A stretch of 64,000 nucleotides of DNA from Luteimonas aestuarii (lineage in GTDB: Bacteria > Pseudomonadota > Gammaproteobacteria > Xanthomonadales > Xanthomonadaceae), in contig NZ_SMTF01000003.1 in assembly GCF_004357985.1 (NCBI RefSeq), positions 372,001 to 436,000 on the forward strand, in the 5' to 3' direction. Below the pieces are notes generated by a model. It made no database searches. It worked only from the letters and a program-made list of their open reading frames with translations, and had not been told where the DNA came from. Position 1 is the first letter of the stretch. Each line of letters opens with the position of its first letter. Made by a program: the position numbers and the translations under genes. Shown in pieces: positions 35,028-44,845 of this stretch.

Positions 35028-36517
35028 CCCGTGTCCAGACCCTGTCGCTCGCCATCGGCGTCGCACTCGCCGCACTCGCCGTCGGCTGGATGGCGGGCCG
35101 CGCCACGAACGATTCGCCCACCGCAGCCACGTCCGCCGAGGCAGCGGCCGCGGAACGCAAGGTGCTCTATTACCGCAATCCGATGGGCCTGGCGGACACG
35201 TCGCCGGTGCCGAAGAAGGATTCGATGGGCATGGACTACGTCCCGGTCTATGCCGACGACGCCCCGCCGGCGGCGCCGGGTACGGTGGTGCTGCCCCCGG
35301 ACAAGGTGCAGGCGCTGGGCGTGCGCACCGAGGCGGTCAAGCGAGGAGCCATGTCCGCCACCGTGCGCACCAGCGGCACGGTCGAGGTCGACGAGACCCG
35401 GCAGTACGCGATCGCGCCCCGCTTTGAAGGCTGGGTGGAGCGGCTGTACGCGAACCAGACCGGCATGCGCGTCCGCGCCGGGCAGCCGCTGCTCTCCGTC
35501 TACAGCCCACAGTTGGCGGCGGCGCAGCAGGAATACCGGCTGGCCGACGAGACCGCCCGCAGGTTGGCCGGGTCCGATCCCGCGAGCGCGGCATCGATGA
35601 CCCGCCTGCGCGATGCCGCACGCACCCGCCTGCGCAACTGGGAAATCAGCGACGCGCAACTCGGCAAGACGGGGCTGGTGCTCACCGCGCCCGCGGACGG
35701 GGTCGTGATCGAGAAGCCGGTGGTCCAGGGCGCACGCTTCGAGCCCGGCGAAACCATCCTGCGCCTGGCGGACCTGTCGACGGTGTGGGTGATCGCGAAG
35801 GTCCCGGCGGCGCAGGCCGCGGGCATCCAGCCCGGCCAGCCCGCACGCTTTGAAACCGTGGCCCTGCCGGGCCAGGTGGCCGAGGGCGCGGTCACCTTCG
35901 TGCAGCCCGTCATCGATGCGATGACGCGCACCGTGGATGTGCGCATCGCCCTGCCCAACCCCGACGGCGACCTCCGGCCGGGGCTCTACGGGACGGTGGT
36001 GCTGGAGGAGCCGGGTGCTGGACCGGTTCTGACCGTTCCGCGCTCGGCCGTGCTCGACAGCGGCACGCGCCAGGTGGTGCTGGTCGAGACCGGCCCCGGC
36101 CGGTTCGCACCGCGCGACGTCACCCTGGGTCGCCGTGGCGGCGATCGCATCGAAGTGCTCGACGGGATCGCCGAAGGCGAACAGGTCGTGGTCTCCGCCA
36201 ACTTCCTGATCGACGCCGAAAGCAACCTGCAGTCGGCACTCCAGGGGCTTGAGGGTCATGCAGGACACGGCGCGCCTTCGGGCACCACTGAGGATCCACA
36301 CGCCGGGCACGGTGAGGACGCCGTCGATCCGCACGCAGGTCATGTTGACGAGGTCGCTGATCCCCACGCAGGCCATGCCATACCGGCGACATCGGGAGAT
36401 CCACCGGCTGCCGCCAGCGATCCTGGCGCGTCCGACGGCCATGACAGCCATGGCGACCATGGAACGATGAACGACCACGGCACACCTGCTCCCGCCACCA
36501 GCCACGAGGGGCACTGA
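35024..36517 (+). CDS. cusB: CusB-type RND periplasmic adaptor with heavy-metal-binding domains
   Basis: 497 residues. An N-terminal anchor (LSLAIGVALAALAVGWMAG) precedes the short heavy-metal-binding domain (YYRNPMGLADTSPVPKKDSM, then GMDYVPVY). The barrel-sandwich and beta-barrel domains of an RND adaptor follow (APRFEGWVERLYANQTG; GVVIEKPVVQGARFEPGE). The last 90 residues add an unusual His-rich tail with four DPHAGH-type repeats, probably a metal sponge. It couples CusA to CusC. Confidence 0.92.
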   Translation: MTRVQTLSLAIGVALAALAVGWMAGRATNDSPTAATSAEAAAAERKVLYYRNPMGLADTSPVPKKDSMGMDYVPVYADDAPPAAPGTVVLPPDKVQALGVRTEAVKRGAMSATVRTSGTVEVDETRQYAIAPRFEGWVERLYANQTGMRVRAGQPLLSVYSPQLAAAQQEYRLADETARRLAGSDPASAASMTRLRDAARTRLRNWEISDAQLGKTGLVLTAPADGVVIEKPVVQGARFEPGETILRLADLSTVWVIAKVPAAQAAGIQPGQPARFETVALPGQVAEGAVTFVQPVIDAMTRTVDVRIALPNPDGDLRPGLYGTVVLEEPGAGPVLTVPRSAVLDSGTRQVVLVETGPGRFAPRDVTLGRRGGDRIEVLDGIAEGEQVVVSANFLIDAESNLQSALQGLEGHAGHGAPSGTTEDPHAGHGEDAVDPHAGHVDEVADPHAGHAIPATSGDPPAAASDPGASDGHDSHGDHGTMNDHGTPAPATSHEGH

Positions 36518-36518
36518 C

Positions 36519-39500
36519 ATGCTTGGCCGTCTCATTGAATGGTCGGTGCGCAACGTCTTCCTGGTGCTGGTGATGGCGCTGGCGATTGTCGCCGGTGGCA
36601 TCTACGCACTGATGAACACGCCGCTGGACGCACAACCGGATCTGTCGGACGTGCAGGTGATCGTGTTCACGGAGTACCCGGGGCAGGCGCCCCAGGTGGT
36701 CGAGGACCAGGTCACCTATCCGCTGACCAGCGCCCTGCTCGCGACGCCGAAGTCGAAGGACGTCCGCGGCTTCTCGTTCTTCGGCGCCTCCTTCATCTAC
36801 GTCATCTTCGAAGAAGGCACGGACCTGTACTGGGCGCGCTCGCGCGTACTCGAGAACCTCAACGTCGCGTCGAAAAACCTGCCGGCTGGCGTGGCACCGG
36901 CACTGGGACCCGACGCGTCCGGCGTGGGCTGGGTCTACCAGTACGTGCTGCAGAGCGACCGCCACTCGCTGGACGAGCTGCGCGCGATGCAGGACTGGTA
37001 CCTGCGTTACCAGCTCACCACCGCGCCCGGCGTGGCCGAGGTCGCCAGCGTCGGCGGCTTCGTGCGCCAGTACTCGATCACCGTCGATCCGGTCCGGCTG
37101 CGCGAGTTCGACATCCCGATTTCACGCGTGTCCGAGGTGATCGCCGAGAGCAACCGCGACGTCGGCGGCCGCGTGATCGAGATGGCCGAGACCGAGTACA
37201 TGGTGCGGGGCCGCGGCTACCTGCGCGGTATCGAGGATATCGAGAGCCTGGTTCTGCGCGCCGAAGGGGGCGCACCGGTGCTGATCGGCGACGTCGCACG
37301 GGTCGAACTGGTACCCGATGAGCGCCGTGGCATCGCCGACCTGGACGGCGAAGGCGACGTTGTGGGCGGGATCGTCATTGCGCGCTTCGGCGAAAACGCC
37401 CTGGCCGTGATCGGCGGGGTGAAGGACAAGATCGCGGAACTTGCGCGAGGCCTGCCCGAAGGCGTCAGCGTCCAGGCGGTCTACGACCGCTCCGACCTCA
37501 TCGTGCGTGCGATCAAGACGCTGCGCACGACGCTGCTCGAGGAGAGCCTGATCGTCGCGCTGGTGTGCCTGGTGTTCCTGTTCCATGCGCGCAGCGCACT
37601 GGTCGCGATCGTCATGCTGCCGGTCGGCGTGCTGGTCGCGGTGATCGCGATGCGTGCGCTCGGCATGAACTCCAACATCATGAGCCTGGGCGGCATCGCG
37701 ATCTCGATCGGCGTAATGGTGGACGCGGCGATCGTGATGATCGAGAACGCACACAAGCACATCGAGCGCTCCGACGGCTCCCGCAGCCGAGCCCAGCTGA
37801 TCATTGATGCCTGCCGCGAGGTCGGGCCGGCGTTGTTCTTCAGCCTGATGATCATCACCGTCTCGTTCCTTCCGGTGTTCGCCCTGGAGGCGCAGGAAGG
37901 CCGCCTGTTCAAGCCGCTGGCCTTCACCAAGACCTTCGCCATGGCCGGTGGTGCGCTGCTTTCGGTGACCTTGGTGCCGGTGCTCATGCTCCTGTTCGTG
38001 CGCGGCAAGATCATGCCCGAGCAGAAGAACCCGGTGAACCGGTTCCTGGTCGCGGCCTATCGGCCCGTGATCGACGTCGTGCTGCGGCACCGCATGGCCA
38101 CGATCGCGATCGCGCTGGTCGCCCTGTTCGCCAGCCTGTGGCCGGCGTCACGCCTGGGCAGCGAGTTCATGCCCACGCTCAACGAGGGCACCCTCCTGTA
38201 CATGCCAGCGTCGCTGCCGGGCATGTCGGTGACCAACGCGTCGGAGCTGCTGCAGCAGCAGGACCGGATCATCAAGGGCTTCCCGGAGGTGGAGTCGGTG
38301 TTCGGCAAGGCGGGCCGCGCCCTGACCGCCACCGATCCTGCACCTTTGGAGATGTTCGAAACCGTCATCAACCTAAAGCCCGAGGACGAGTGGCGGGACG
38401 GCATGACCACCGACAAGTTGATCGCGGAGATGGACGAGGCGCTGAAGTTCCCGGGCGTGGCCAACTCCTGGACGATGCCGATCAAGGCCCGCACCGACAT
38501 GCTGGCCACCGGCATCCGCACGCCCGTGGGCATCAAGTTGTTCGGCACGGATCTTGAGCAACTCGACGCGCTGGCCACCGAGATCGAAGCCGTTGTGCGC
38601 GAAGTGCCGGGGACGACCAGCGCGTTCGCCGAGCGCCTGACCGGCGCCTACTACCTCGACATCACCCCCGACCTTGGCAGCCTGGCCCAGTACGGCGTGA
38701 CCCTGGGCGAGGTGCAGGACGTGGTGGCGGCCGCGCTGGGCGGCGAGATCGTCACCACCATCCTGCAGGGCCGCGAGCGATTCAGCGCGATCGTGCGCTA
38801 TCCGCGCGAGCTGCGAGACGACCCGCACCGTATCGGCAGCCAGGTTTTGGTGCCCGTGCCCGGCGGCGCCCAGGTGCCCTTGGGCGAGCTCGCACGCATC
38901 GAAGTCACGATGGGTGCGCCCAGCATCCGCACCGAGAACGCGATGCTGGCGGCCTACATCTACGTCGACACGCGCGAAAGCGACCTGGGCCGCTACGTGC
39001 AGGCAGCGCAGGACGCGGTCGCCGAGCAGGTGCAGTTCCCGCCGGGCTACTACGTGACCTGGAGCGGACAGTACGAGTACATGCAGCGCGCCGCAGAAAA
39101 GATGCGCGTCGTCGTCCCGGTGACGCTGGCGCTGATCTTCCTGCTGCTGTACCTCAACTTCCGCCGCGTCACCGAGTCGCTGATCGTGATGCTGTCGGTG
39201 CCGTTCGCACTGGTCGGCGGCGTGTGGCTGATGTGGATGCTCGACTACAACGTCAGCGTCGCGGTGATCGTCGGCTTCATCGCACTGGCCGGCGTCGCCG
39301 CGGAAACCGGCGTGGTGATGCTGATCTATCTCGACCACGCGCTGGAGGCTCGCGCCGCGCAGCGCCAAGCCGAAGGCCGCTCGCTGGATGCCGGCGACCT
39401 GCGCGAGGCGATCATCGAAGGCGCGGTCGACCGCGTGCGCCCGAAGATGATGACCGTGGTCGCGATCATGGCCGGCCTGCTGCCGATCATGTGGAGCAGC

Positions 39501-39671
39501 GGCACAGGCTCGGAGGTTATGCGCCGCATCGCCGCGCCGATGGTGGGCGGCATGGTCTCGTCCACGGTGCTGACGCTGGTGGTGATCCCGGCGCTGTACT
39601 CGTTGATCAAGCAGCGGCAGCTGGCCAGGAAGCGGCCAACACCTGCTGCGCTGCCGGCGGACGTGTCGTGA
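36519..39671 (+). CDS. cusA: CusA/CzcA-type heavy-metal RND transporter
   Basis: 1050 residues with the HME-RND pattern: helix 1 (SVRNVFLVLVMALAIVAGG), two large periplasmic loops, and the proton-relay helix IGVMVDAAIVMIENAHKHIE with Asp402. The porter domain is Met-rich (FMPTLNEGTLLYMPASLPGM), which fits Cu(I)/Ag(I) rather than Zn/Co. One base separates it from the adaptor stop. It pumps metal from periplasm or cytosol through the CusC channel. Confidence 0.95.
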   Translation: MLGRLIEWSVRNVFLVLVMALAIVAGGIYALMNTPLDAQPDLSDVQVIVFTEYPGQAPQVVEDQVTYPLTSALLATPKSKDVRGFSFFGASFIYVIFEEGTDLYWARSRVLENLNVASKNLPAGVAPALGPDASGVGWVYQYVLQSDRHSLDELRAMQDWYLRYQLTTAPGVAEVASVGGFVRQYSITVDPVRLREFDIPISRVSEVIAESNRDVGGRVIEMAETEYMVRGRGYLRGIEDIESLVLRAEGGAPVLIGDVARVELVPDERRGIADLDGEGDVVGGIVIARFGENALAVIGGVKDKIAELARGLPEGVSVQAVYDRSDLIVRAIKTLRTTLLEESLIVALVCLVFLFHARSALVAIVMLPVGVLVAVIAMRALGMNSNIMSLGGIAISIGVMVDAAIVMIENAHKHIERSDGSRSRAQLIIDACREVGPALFFSLMIITVSFLPVFALEAQEGRLFKPLAFTKTFAMAGGALLSVTLVPVLMLLFVRGKIMPEQKNPVNRFLVAAYRPVIDVVLRHRMATIAIALVALFASLWPASRLGSEFMPTLNEGTLLYMPASLPGMSVTNASELLQQQDRIIKGFPEVESVFGKAGRALTATDPAPLEMFETVINLKPEDEWRDGMTTDKLIAEMDEALKFPGVANSWTMPIKARTDMLATGIRTPVGIKLFGTDLEQLDALATEIEAVVREVPGTTSAFAERLTGAYYLDITPDLGSLAQYGVTLGEVQDVVAAALGGEIVTTILQGRERFSAIVRYPRELRDDPHRIGSQVLVPVPGGAQVPLGELARIEVTMGAPSIRTENAMLAAYIYVDTRESDLGRYVQAAQDAVAEQVQFPPGYYVTWSGQYEYMQRAAEKMRVVVPVTLALIFLLLYLNFRRVTESLIVMLSVPFALVGGVWLMWMLDYNVSVAVIVGFIALAGVAAETGVVMLIYLDHALEARAAQRQAEGRSLDAGDLREAIIEGAVDRVRPKMMTVVAIMAGLLPIMWSSGTGSEVMRRIAAPMVGGMVSSTVLTLVVIPALYSLIKQRQLARKRPTPAALPADVS

Positions 39672-39785
39672 TGTGGCCGACCTTCAACGCGCCAGGGCAA
39701 AGGCGGTCCGCGTGTGCGTTGACCCAAGATTATCGCTGCGGGAGCACTCGATGCCTTGGTGTGGATGGAGGCGTGTCAGCCGAGC

Positions 39786-39816
39786 TTGACCTGTGTGCGG
39801 GACACAGGTCTAGCGT
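39786..39816 (+). promoter_or_regulatory. MerR-family promoter/operator of the large downstream operon
   Basis: -35 TTGACC at 39786-39791 and -10 TAGCGT at 39811-39816, spacer 19 bases. Within it is a perfect inverted repeat: GACCTGTGT (39788-39796), five bases, ACACAGGTC (39802-39810). The regulator gene starts 28 bases on. The site is likely autoregulated and drives the co-directional run to 53095. Confidence 0.8.
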
Positions 39817-39843
39817 GATCACCATCTTTCCTGGAGCGCGCCA

Positions 39844-40350
39844 ATGATGGGCAAAGACGAAGCAGCGCCGCCGCTGATGACGGTACGCCAGCTGGCACAG
39901 CAGGGCGACGTCACGGTGCATGTGGTGCGCAACTATCTGCGGCGCGGCCTCCTACAGGCGGCCACGCACACCGAGGGCGGGTATCAGCTCTTCTCGGCTT
40001 CGGAGCTCCAGCGCCTGCACTTCATTCGCACGGCACAGCAGCTTGGTTTCACGCTGGCCGAAATCGAGGAAATCATCCGCCACAGCCTGCAGCGGCATAG
40101 TCCCTGCCCGCTTGTGCGGGACATCATCCGGCGCAGGCTTGACGACACCCGCCAACAACTGGACAGGCTGCTCGCCATGCACGAGCGGATGGAGCGTGCC
40201 ATCCACGCCTGGGCGAAGCTTCCGGACTCCATTCCGACTGGCAATGACGTCTGCGCATTGATCGAAGCCGTTGCCGCGACAGAAGGCGGCAAGTTCGTCA
40301 GGTCCACCCCGCGACGCCTTCTCGGACGCCTCACTCAGGATTTGCCATGA
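39844..40350 (+). CDS. MerR-family metal-type regulator
   Basis: 168 residues: MTVRQLAQQGDVTVHVVRNYLRRG-type helix-turn-helix (given in part), GGYQLF wing, LGFTLAEIEEII and a dimerisation helix. Cysteines (CPLVRDII near 93, and one near 141) could bind a metal, but the spacing differs from CueR, ZntR and MerR; the inducer is unknown. It overlaps the next gene by four bases. The perfect dyad upstream is its likely site. Confidence 0.85.
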   Translation: MMGKDEAAPPLMTVRQLAQQGDVTVHVVRNYLRRGLLQAATHTEGGYQLFSASELQRLHFIRTAQQLGFTLAEIEEIIRHSLQRHSPCPLVRDIIRRRLDDTRQQLDRLLAMHERMERAIHAWAKLPDSIPTGNDVCALIEAVAATEGGKFVRSTPRRLLGRLTQDLP

Positions 40351-40652
40351 CTGCCCCCCGCTCTCCAACCACGTCGGGGTCCGGACGTTGGGTCTTCTGG
40401 ATTTTCCTTGCGCTGGCCGTCTTCTATCTTGGCGTCGAGCATCGCGCCCACCTTGCTGGAGCACTCCGCTGGTTGCCATTGGCCATCCTGCTGCTGCGCC
40501 CCCTCATGCATGTGTTCATGCACAAAGGACATGGCGGACATGGCGGACATGGACAAGGCGGCAATGCCGACGACTCATCCAATGGGGGCCATGGCGGCAG
40601 CAAGCGGGCGCTGACCGACGAAACGTCCGACACCTCGAACGGAGGGCAATGA
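40347..40652 (+). CDS. DUF2933-type small membrane protein
   Basis: 101 residues: two hydrophobic helices (WVFWIFLALAVFYLGVEH and ALRWLPLAILLLRPLMHVFM), then a His/Gly tail (HKGHGGHGGHGQGG). DUF2933 proteins recur in copper and heavy-metal islands. Overlaps the regulator stop (ATGA) and ends just before the methyltransferase-like gene. The His tail suggests metal binding at the membrane. Confidence 0.8.
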   Translation: MTAPRSPTTSGSGRWVFWIFLALAVFYLGVEHRAHLAGALRWLPLAILLLRPLMHVFMHKGHGGHGGHGQGGNADDSSNGGHGGSKRALTDETSDTSNGGQ

Positions 40653-40653
40653 C

Positions 40654-41316
40654 ATGCACGCATCTGACGCTGGCTACGGTCTTTGGCTCCTCGCCGCCAT
40701 CAACGCCGCCTTCTTCATCTTCTTCGCCTGGAGCTTCTACAAGCCGTTGACGCGGTGGGACTGGCGGGGGTTCGGGATGTTCTCCGCCTTCGTCGTGGCG
40801 CTGTTCGCGGAAATGTATGGCTTCCCGCTGACACTGTACGTCCTGGGCGGCTGGCTCAGCGCCAACTATCCGCAGGTGAACTGGCTCAGCCATGACGCGG
40901 GGCATTTGCTGGAGATGTGGTTCGGCTGGCGCGCCAATCCGCATTTCGGTCCATTCCACATCGCGAGTTTCGTGTTTATCGGCGGAGGGTTCTGGTTGTT
41001 GTCGACCGCCTGGCCCGTGCTGTATCGGGCACAGCGAGAGGGTCGGCTTGCCCGTGAGGGCGTATATGCGCGCATGCGCCACCCGCAGTACGTTGCCTTC
41101 GTGCTGGTGCTGACCGGCTTCCTGCTGCAGTGGCCGACGCTGCTCACACTCATCAGCTTTCCGGTGCTCGTGTGGGCCTATGCCCGCCTCGCTCGCCGTG
41201 AGGAGAAAGATTGCCTGAGCCGCTTTGGCGACGACTATGCCCGCTACATGCAGGAGGTCCCGGCCTTCCTCCTGCGACGCCGGCGCGGCCCCGCGCCATC
41301 GCCGGGAGAAGCATGA
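40654..41316 (+). CDS. Isoprenylcysteine-carboxyl-methyltransferase-like membrane protein
   Basis: 220 residues with about five membrane helices and the ICMT/PEMT signature RHPQYVAFVLVLTGFLLQWP ... EEKDCLSRFGDDYARYMQEV (given in parts). Bacterial members are membrane methyltransferases of unknown substrate that often accompany DUF2933 in metal islands. The SAM-binding helix motif is intact, so it is probably active. Confidence 0.85.
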   Translation: MHASDAGYGLWLLAAINAAFFIFFAWSFYKPLTRWDWRGFGMFSAFVVALFAEMYGFPLTLYVLGGWLSANYPQVNWLSHDAGHLLEMWFGWRANPHFGPFHIASFVFIGGGFWLLSTAWPVLYRAQREGRLAREGVYARMRHPQYVAFVLVLTGFLLQWPTLLTLISFPVLVWAYARLARREEKDCLSRFGDDYARYMQEVPAFLLRRRRGPAPSPGEA

Positions 41317-41447
41317 TGACGCAGGTTGAGGAGCTGCCTGGGCAACGCTCCGCCGTTCAAGTTGCCCACCTGCATGGTCTCTCCGTTCGTGTTGTCGCCG
41401 CAGATCTCCGTCTCCGTTCAGGCCCATCCAAGGAGTCCACTCAATGA
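41313..41447 (+). CDS. Candidate 44-residue bridging ORF
   Basis: ATG at 41313 overlaps the methyltransferase stop (ATGA), and its own TGA overlaps the next ATG at 41444 in the same way. A GGGAGAAG ribosome site precedes it. The product (MMTQVEELPGQRSAVQVAHL...) has no recognisable domain. The double overlap argues for translation, perhaps only to couple its neighbours. Confidence 0.4.
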   Translation: MMTQVEELPGQRSAVQVAHLHGLSVRVVAADLRLRSGPSKESTQ

Positions 41448-41863
41448 ATACGGTCACACCCGTTGCCTGTTCCGCAGCCCCACGTACCAATTCCTACCGC
41501 TGGTTCGCCGCACTGGCGCTGGTGGGCGCACTCGCATTCTCCTTCGCACTGCCGGGCGTCGCATCCGCGAGCGAGGGCGGGTTCCGCCACAACGTCTTGA
41601 TGCGCGGCCAGGTGTTGGAGAAGGGGGACGAGACGCTCGTGGTCTGCGTCGGGCAGGCCGACGGCGCCCAGGTCGGGCAGGTGCTGGATGTGATCCGGCA
41701 CAAGCGCCGTATCCGGCATTCGCGGGCCGGCGGTCCACGCTATCGCCGCGAGAACATCGGTCAAGTACGGATCGCCGAACTGTTCGACAGCCACTACGCG
41801 GAGGCTGAAGTGATCTCCGGCAGCCCCAAGGTCAACGACACAGTGGAGCTGATCCGCCCCTGA
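41444..41863 (+). CDS. Secreted small beta-rich protein
   Basis: 139 residues with a signal peptide ending near ASASEGG. The mature part alternates short strands (VLEKGDETLVVCVGQADGAQ, VGQVLDVIRH, GQVRIAELFDSHYAEAEVI, VNDTVELI), a pattern that loosely recalls the C-terminal domain of FlgT-type surface proteins. That comparison is tentative. Function unknown; it sits between membrane proteins and a beta-CASP hydrolase. Confidence 0.65.
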   Translation: MNTVTPVACSAAPRTNSYRWFAALALVGALAFSFALPGVASASEGGFRHNVLMRGQVLEKGDETLVVCVGQADGAQVGQVLDVIRHKRRIRHSRAGGPRYRRENIGQVRIAELFDSHYAEAEVISGSPKVNDTVELIRP

Positions 41864-41945
41864 CAAGCGCGCAGGCGATGCAGATGCGCCTCGGCCCTCG
41901 CCATGCCATCAGCAATCACTTCCCTTCCAGGACAGCAGCCACAAC

Positions 41946-43331
41946 ATGACATCGCCTTCCAGCCCCACCCTGCAATTCCTCGGTGCCGCGGGCACTGTGA
42001 CTGGCTCGCGCTACCTGGTTGAGGCCAACGGTCAGCGCGTGCTCGTGGACTGCGGCCTGTTCCAGGGCTACAAGCAATTGCGCGACCGCAACTGGGCTCC
42101 GTTTCCCGTCGAGCCGTCATCGATCGACGCGGTAGTCCTGACCCACGCCCACCTGGACCATTCGGGCTACTTGCCCGCACTGGTCAAACAAGGGTTCCGC
42201 GGCCGGATCCACTGCACCCATGGCAGCGTGGCCCTGTGCGGCCTGCTGCTTCCCGACAGTGGATACCTGCAGGAAGAGGATGCTAAGTATGCAGCGCGCA
42301 AAGGGTACTCCAAGCACAAGGAACCACGACCGCTTTATACCGAGGATGACGCCCGCCGCAGCCTGAAGCAGCTCAAGGGGCATGACTATGGTCGCGACAT
42401 CGAGGTCGCATCAGGCGTCACGATCCGCTTCCATCCTGCCGGCCACATCCTGGGCGCTGCCCACGTCAGCCTGGACGTCCAGGGCCAGCGCCTGCACTTC
42501 AGTGGTGACCTGGGCCGGCAGCAGGAGTCTCTGATGAACCCGCCAACGCCCCTGCCCGCCTGTGACGTACTGGTCTGCGAATCCACATATGGCAATCGGG
42601 AACACGTTCCGATCGACCAGGAGGCGGAGCTGGCCCCCATCATCCGCCGCGTCGCTGCCCGTGGGGGCGTAATCGTCATTCCGGCCTTTGCCATCGGTCG
42701 CGCCCAGGCGCTCATGCTGCATATCGCCCGGTTGCGCGAGCGCAAGGACATCCCTCGCGTGCCGGTCTACCTCAACAGCCCGATGGCAATCAACGCGACC
42801 CGGCACTACCACGCCCACCATTCCGAGCACCACGTGTCCGAAGAGGACTGCCAGCGGATGTTCGACGTGGCCACCTTCGTCAACACTGTAGAAGAGTCGA
42901 AGGCGCTCAACCGCCAGCGCGGGCCGATGATCATCATCTCGGCCAGCGGCATGATCACCGGCGGGCGCGTGTTGCACCACATCGAGGCGTTCGGCCCCGA
43001 TGACCGCAACGCGATCCTGCTCGCGGGCTACCAGGCCGGAGGAACACGCGGTGCCGCGCTGGCGGCAGGCAAGCGCACGTTGCGCATGTTCGGCCGCGAG
43101 GTCCCCATCCGCGCTGAAGTGGTGCAGCTGGAAGGCTTCTCCGGCCACGCCGACGCCGGGGAGTTGCTGGACTGGATGCGCACCGCGCCGTCCGCGCCGC
43201 GCGTGGTGTACCTCACCCATGGCGAGCCCGATGCAGCCGACACACTGCGCGCGCGCGTGCAGCGTGAACTGGGCTGGCGTGCGCGCGTGCCGGAGCACCT
43301 GGAGCAAGTCGGATTGGAGGATGCGAGATGA
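41946..43331 (+). CDS. MBL-fold/beta-CASP hydrolase (CPSF-like RNA-processing family)
   Basis: 461 residues: the metallo-beta-lactamase motif HAHLDHSGYLP, further metal ligands in FHPAGHILGAAHVSL and FSGDLG, the beta-CASP region with IPAFAIGRAQAL and SASGMITGGRV, and the late His in GFSGHADAGELL. The family (COG1236) includes endo- and exoribonucleases. Here it starts a tightly overlapping set (its stop overlaps the phosphorylase ATG), so it could feed RNA breakdown products to the next enzymes. Substrate inferred. Confidence 0.9.
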   Translation: MTSPSSPTLQFLGAAGTVTGSRYLVEANGQRVLVDCGLFQGYKQLRDRNWAPFPVEPSSIDAVVLTHAHLDHSGYLPALVKQGFRGRIHCTHGSVALCGLLLPDSGYLQEEDAKYAARKGYSKHKEPRPLYTEDDARRSLKQLKGHDYGRDIEVASGVTIRFHPAGHILGAAHVSLDVQGQRLHFSGDLGRQQESLMNPPTPLPACDVLVCESTYGNREHVPIDQEAELAPIIRRVAARGGVIVIPAFAIGRAQALMLHIARLRERKDIPRVPVYLNSPMAINATRHYHAHHSEHHVSEEDCQRMFDVATFVNTVEESKALNRQRGPMIIISASGMITGGRVLHHIEAFGPDDRNAILLAGYQAGGTRGAALAAGKRTLRMFGREVPIRAEVVQLEGFSGHADAGELLDWMRTAPSAPRVVYLTHGEPDAADTLRARVQRELGWRARVPEHLEQVGLEDAR

Positions 43332-44845
43332 CCACGCAGGCCCCGGGCCACACCCGCCTGCGCGTCACCCGTGCCGGCATCGACACCTACCAGCAGCCGG
43401 TGGTCTATATGCACCGTGACTGCGAAGTCTGCCGCTCGGAAGGCTTTGCCGCGATGACGCGCGTGAGGCTGGACGTCGGCGCGCGCACGCTGGTGGCGAC
43501 GCTGAACGTGGTCGTCGACGATCGGCTCGGCCTCGACGAGGTGGCGCTGTCGGAGGCCGCGTGGACGCTCCTCGATCCCATGCGCGATGCCCTCGCCCGG
43601 GTGCGGCATGCGGAACCCGCGTCGTCGGCAGGCGCGCTCCGCGCCAAGGTGTTCGGGGCACGGCTGGACGACGCGCAGTACCTCGCCCTGGTGCAGGACG
43701 TGATGGAAAGCAGGCTGTCGGACCTGGAGCTTGCCGCTTTCGTCACGGCCAGCGCGGGCGACGGCCTCGACAACGCCGAGACGACCTCGCTGACACGGGC
43801 CATGATCGCCGTTGGCCAGCGCCTGGATTGGGGCGATGGGCCGGTGCTGGACAAGCATTGCGTCGGCGGCCTGCCCGGCAATCGCACCACGCCGATCGTG
43901 GTGGCCATCGTGGCTGCGCTGGGCTACCGCATCCCGAAGACGTCCTCGCGCGCGATCACGTCGCCCGCGGGCACCGCCGACACCATGGAGGTCATGGCGC
44001 CGGTGGCGCTCGATCTGGCGGCGATGCGCCGGGTGGTGGAGCGCGAGGGCGGATGCACCGTCTGGGGTGGCAACGTGCGCCTGAGCCCGGCCGACGACAT
44101 CCTGATCCGGGTCCAACGGCCACTCGACTTCGACAGCGACGGCCAACTGGTTGCCAGCGTGCTGTCAAAAAAGATCGCCGCGGGTTCAACCCACGTCCTG
44201 ATCGACATGCCAGTGGGTCCGACCGCCAAGGTGCGTGGCGAGGCCGCGGCCCACAGCTTGGGCACGCGGCTTGGACACACCGGCGCTGCGCTTGGACTGC
44301 ACTTGGGGATCCATCGCACTGACGGCACCCAGCCGGTGGGTTGGGGAATCGGCCCGGCGCTCGAGGCGCACGACGTGCTCAAGGTGCTGCACAACGCGGC
44401 CGATGCACCCGCCGACCTTCGCGAACGCGCACTTGCGCTGTCCGCGGCGCTGCTGGACATGGCAGCGGGCAGCAACGCCGGCACCGGACTGGAGCGCGCG
44501 CGCGGCGTGCTGGATTCCGGGGCGGCGCTGGCCAAGTTCCTGGCGATCTGCGAGGCCCAGGGAGGCTTCCGCGAACCGCGGCGGGCAGCATTCACCGCCG
44601 ACGTCCCGGCAACCGCATCGGGTCGGATCGCGGTGATCGACAACCGCAGGCTGGCCAAACTGGCCAAGCTGGCCGGCGCACCGACATCCCCCACCGCCGG
44701 CCTCGAAACCGGTCTGCGGATCGGCGATACGGTCGAGCGGGGACAACCTCTGCTCACCCTGCATGCGGAGTCGCCGGGAGAACTGGCCTACGCCCTGGAG
44801 CACGCCGTGACGCTGCAACCTTTTGTGCTTGGAGAGGTTCCATGA
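43328..44845 (+). CDS. Thymidine/AMP-phosphorylase family enzyme
   Basis: 505 residues, longer than DeoA because of an N-terminal beta domain, as in archaeal AMP phosphorylase. Core motifs are DKHCVGGLPGNRTTPI (phosphate and nucleoside binding) and TSSRAITSPAGTADTMEVM. It cleaves a nucleoside or nucleoside monophosphate with phosphate to give ribose 1-phosphate or ribose 1,5-bisphosphate. Overlaps both neighbours by four bases. The substrate is not resolved by sequence. Confidence 0.87.
   Translation: MTTQAPGHTRLRVTRAGIDTYQQPVVYMHRDCEVCRSEGFAAMTRVRLDVGARTLVATLNVVVDDRLGLDEVALSEAAWTLLDPMRDALARVRHAEPASSAGALRAKVFGARLDDAQYLALVQDVMESRLSDLELAAFVTASAGDGLDNAETTSLTRAMIAVGQRLDWGDGPVLDKHCVGGLPGNRTTPIVVAIVAALGYRIPKTSSRAITSPAGTADTMEVMAPVALDLAAMRRVVEREGGCTVWGGNVRLSPADDILIRVQRPLDFDSDGQLVASVLSKKIAAGSTHVLIDMPVGPTAKVRGEAAAHSLGTRLGHTGAALGLHLGIHRTDGTQPVGWGIGPALEAHDVLKVLHNAADAPADLRERALALSAALLDMAAGSNAGTGLERARGVLDSGAALAKFLAICEAQGGFREPRRAAFTADVPATASGRIAVIDNRRLAKLAKLAGAPTSPTAGLETGLRIGDTVERGQPLLTLHAESPGELAYALEHAVTLQPFVLGEVP

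Noticed and set aside
33642..35075. 477-codon minus-strand frame opposite the CusC-type gene
   Set aside because: Shadow of a TolC-family gene with strong motifs.
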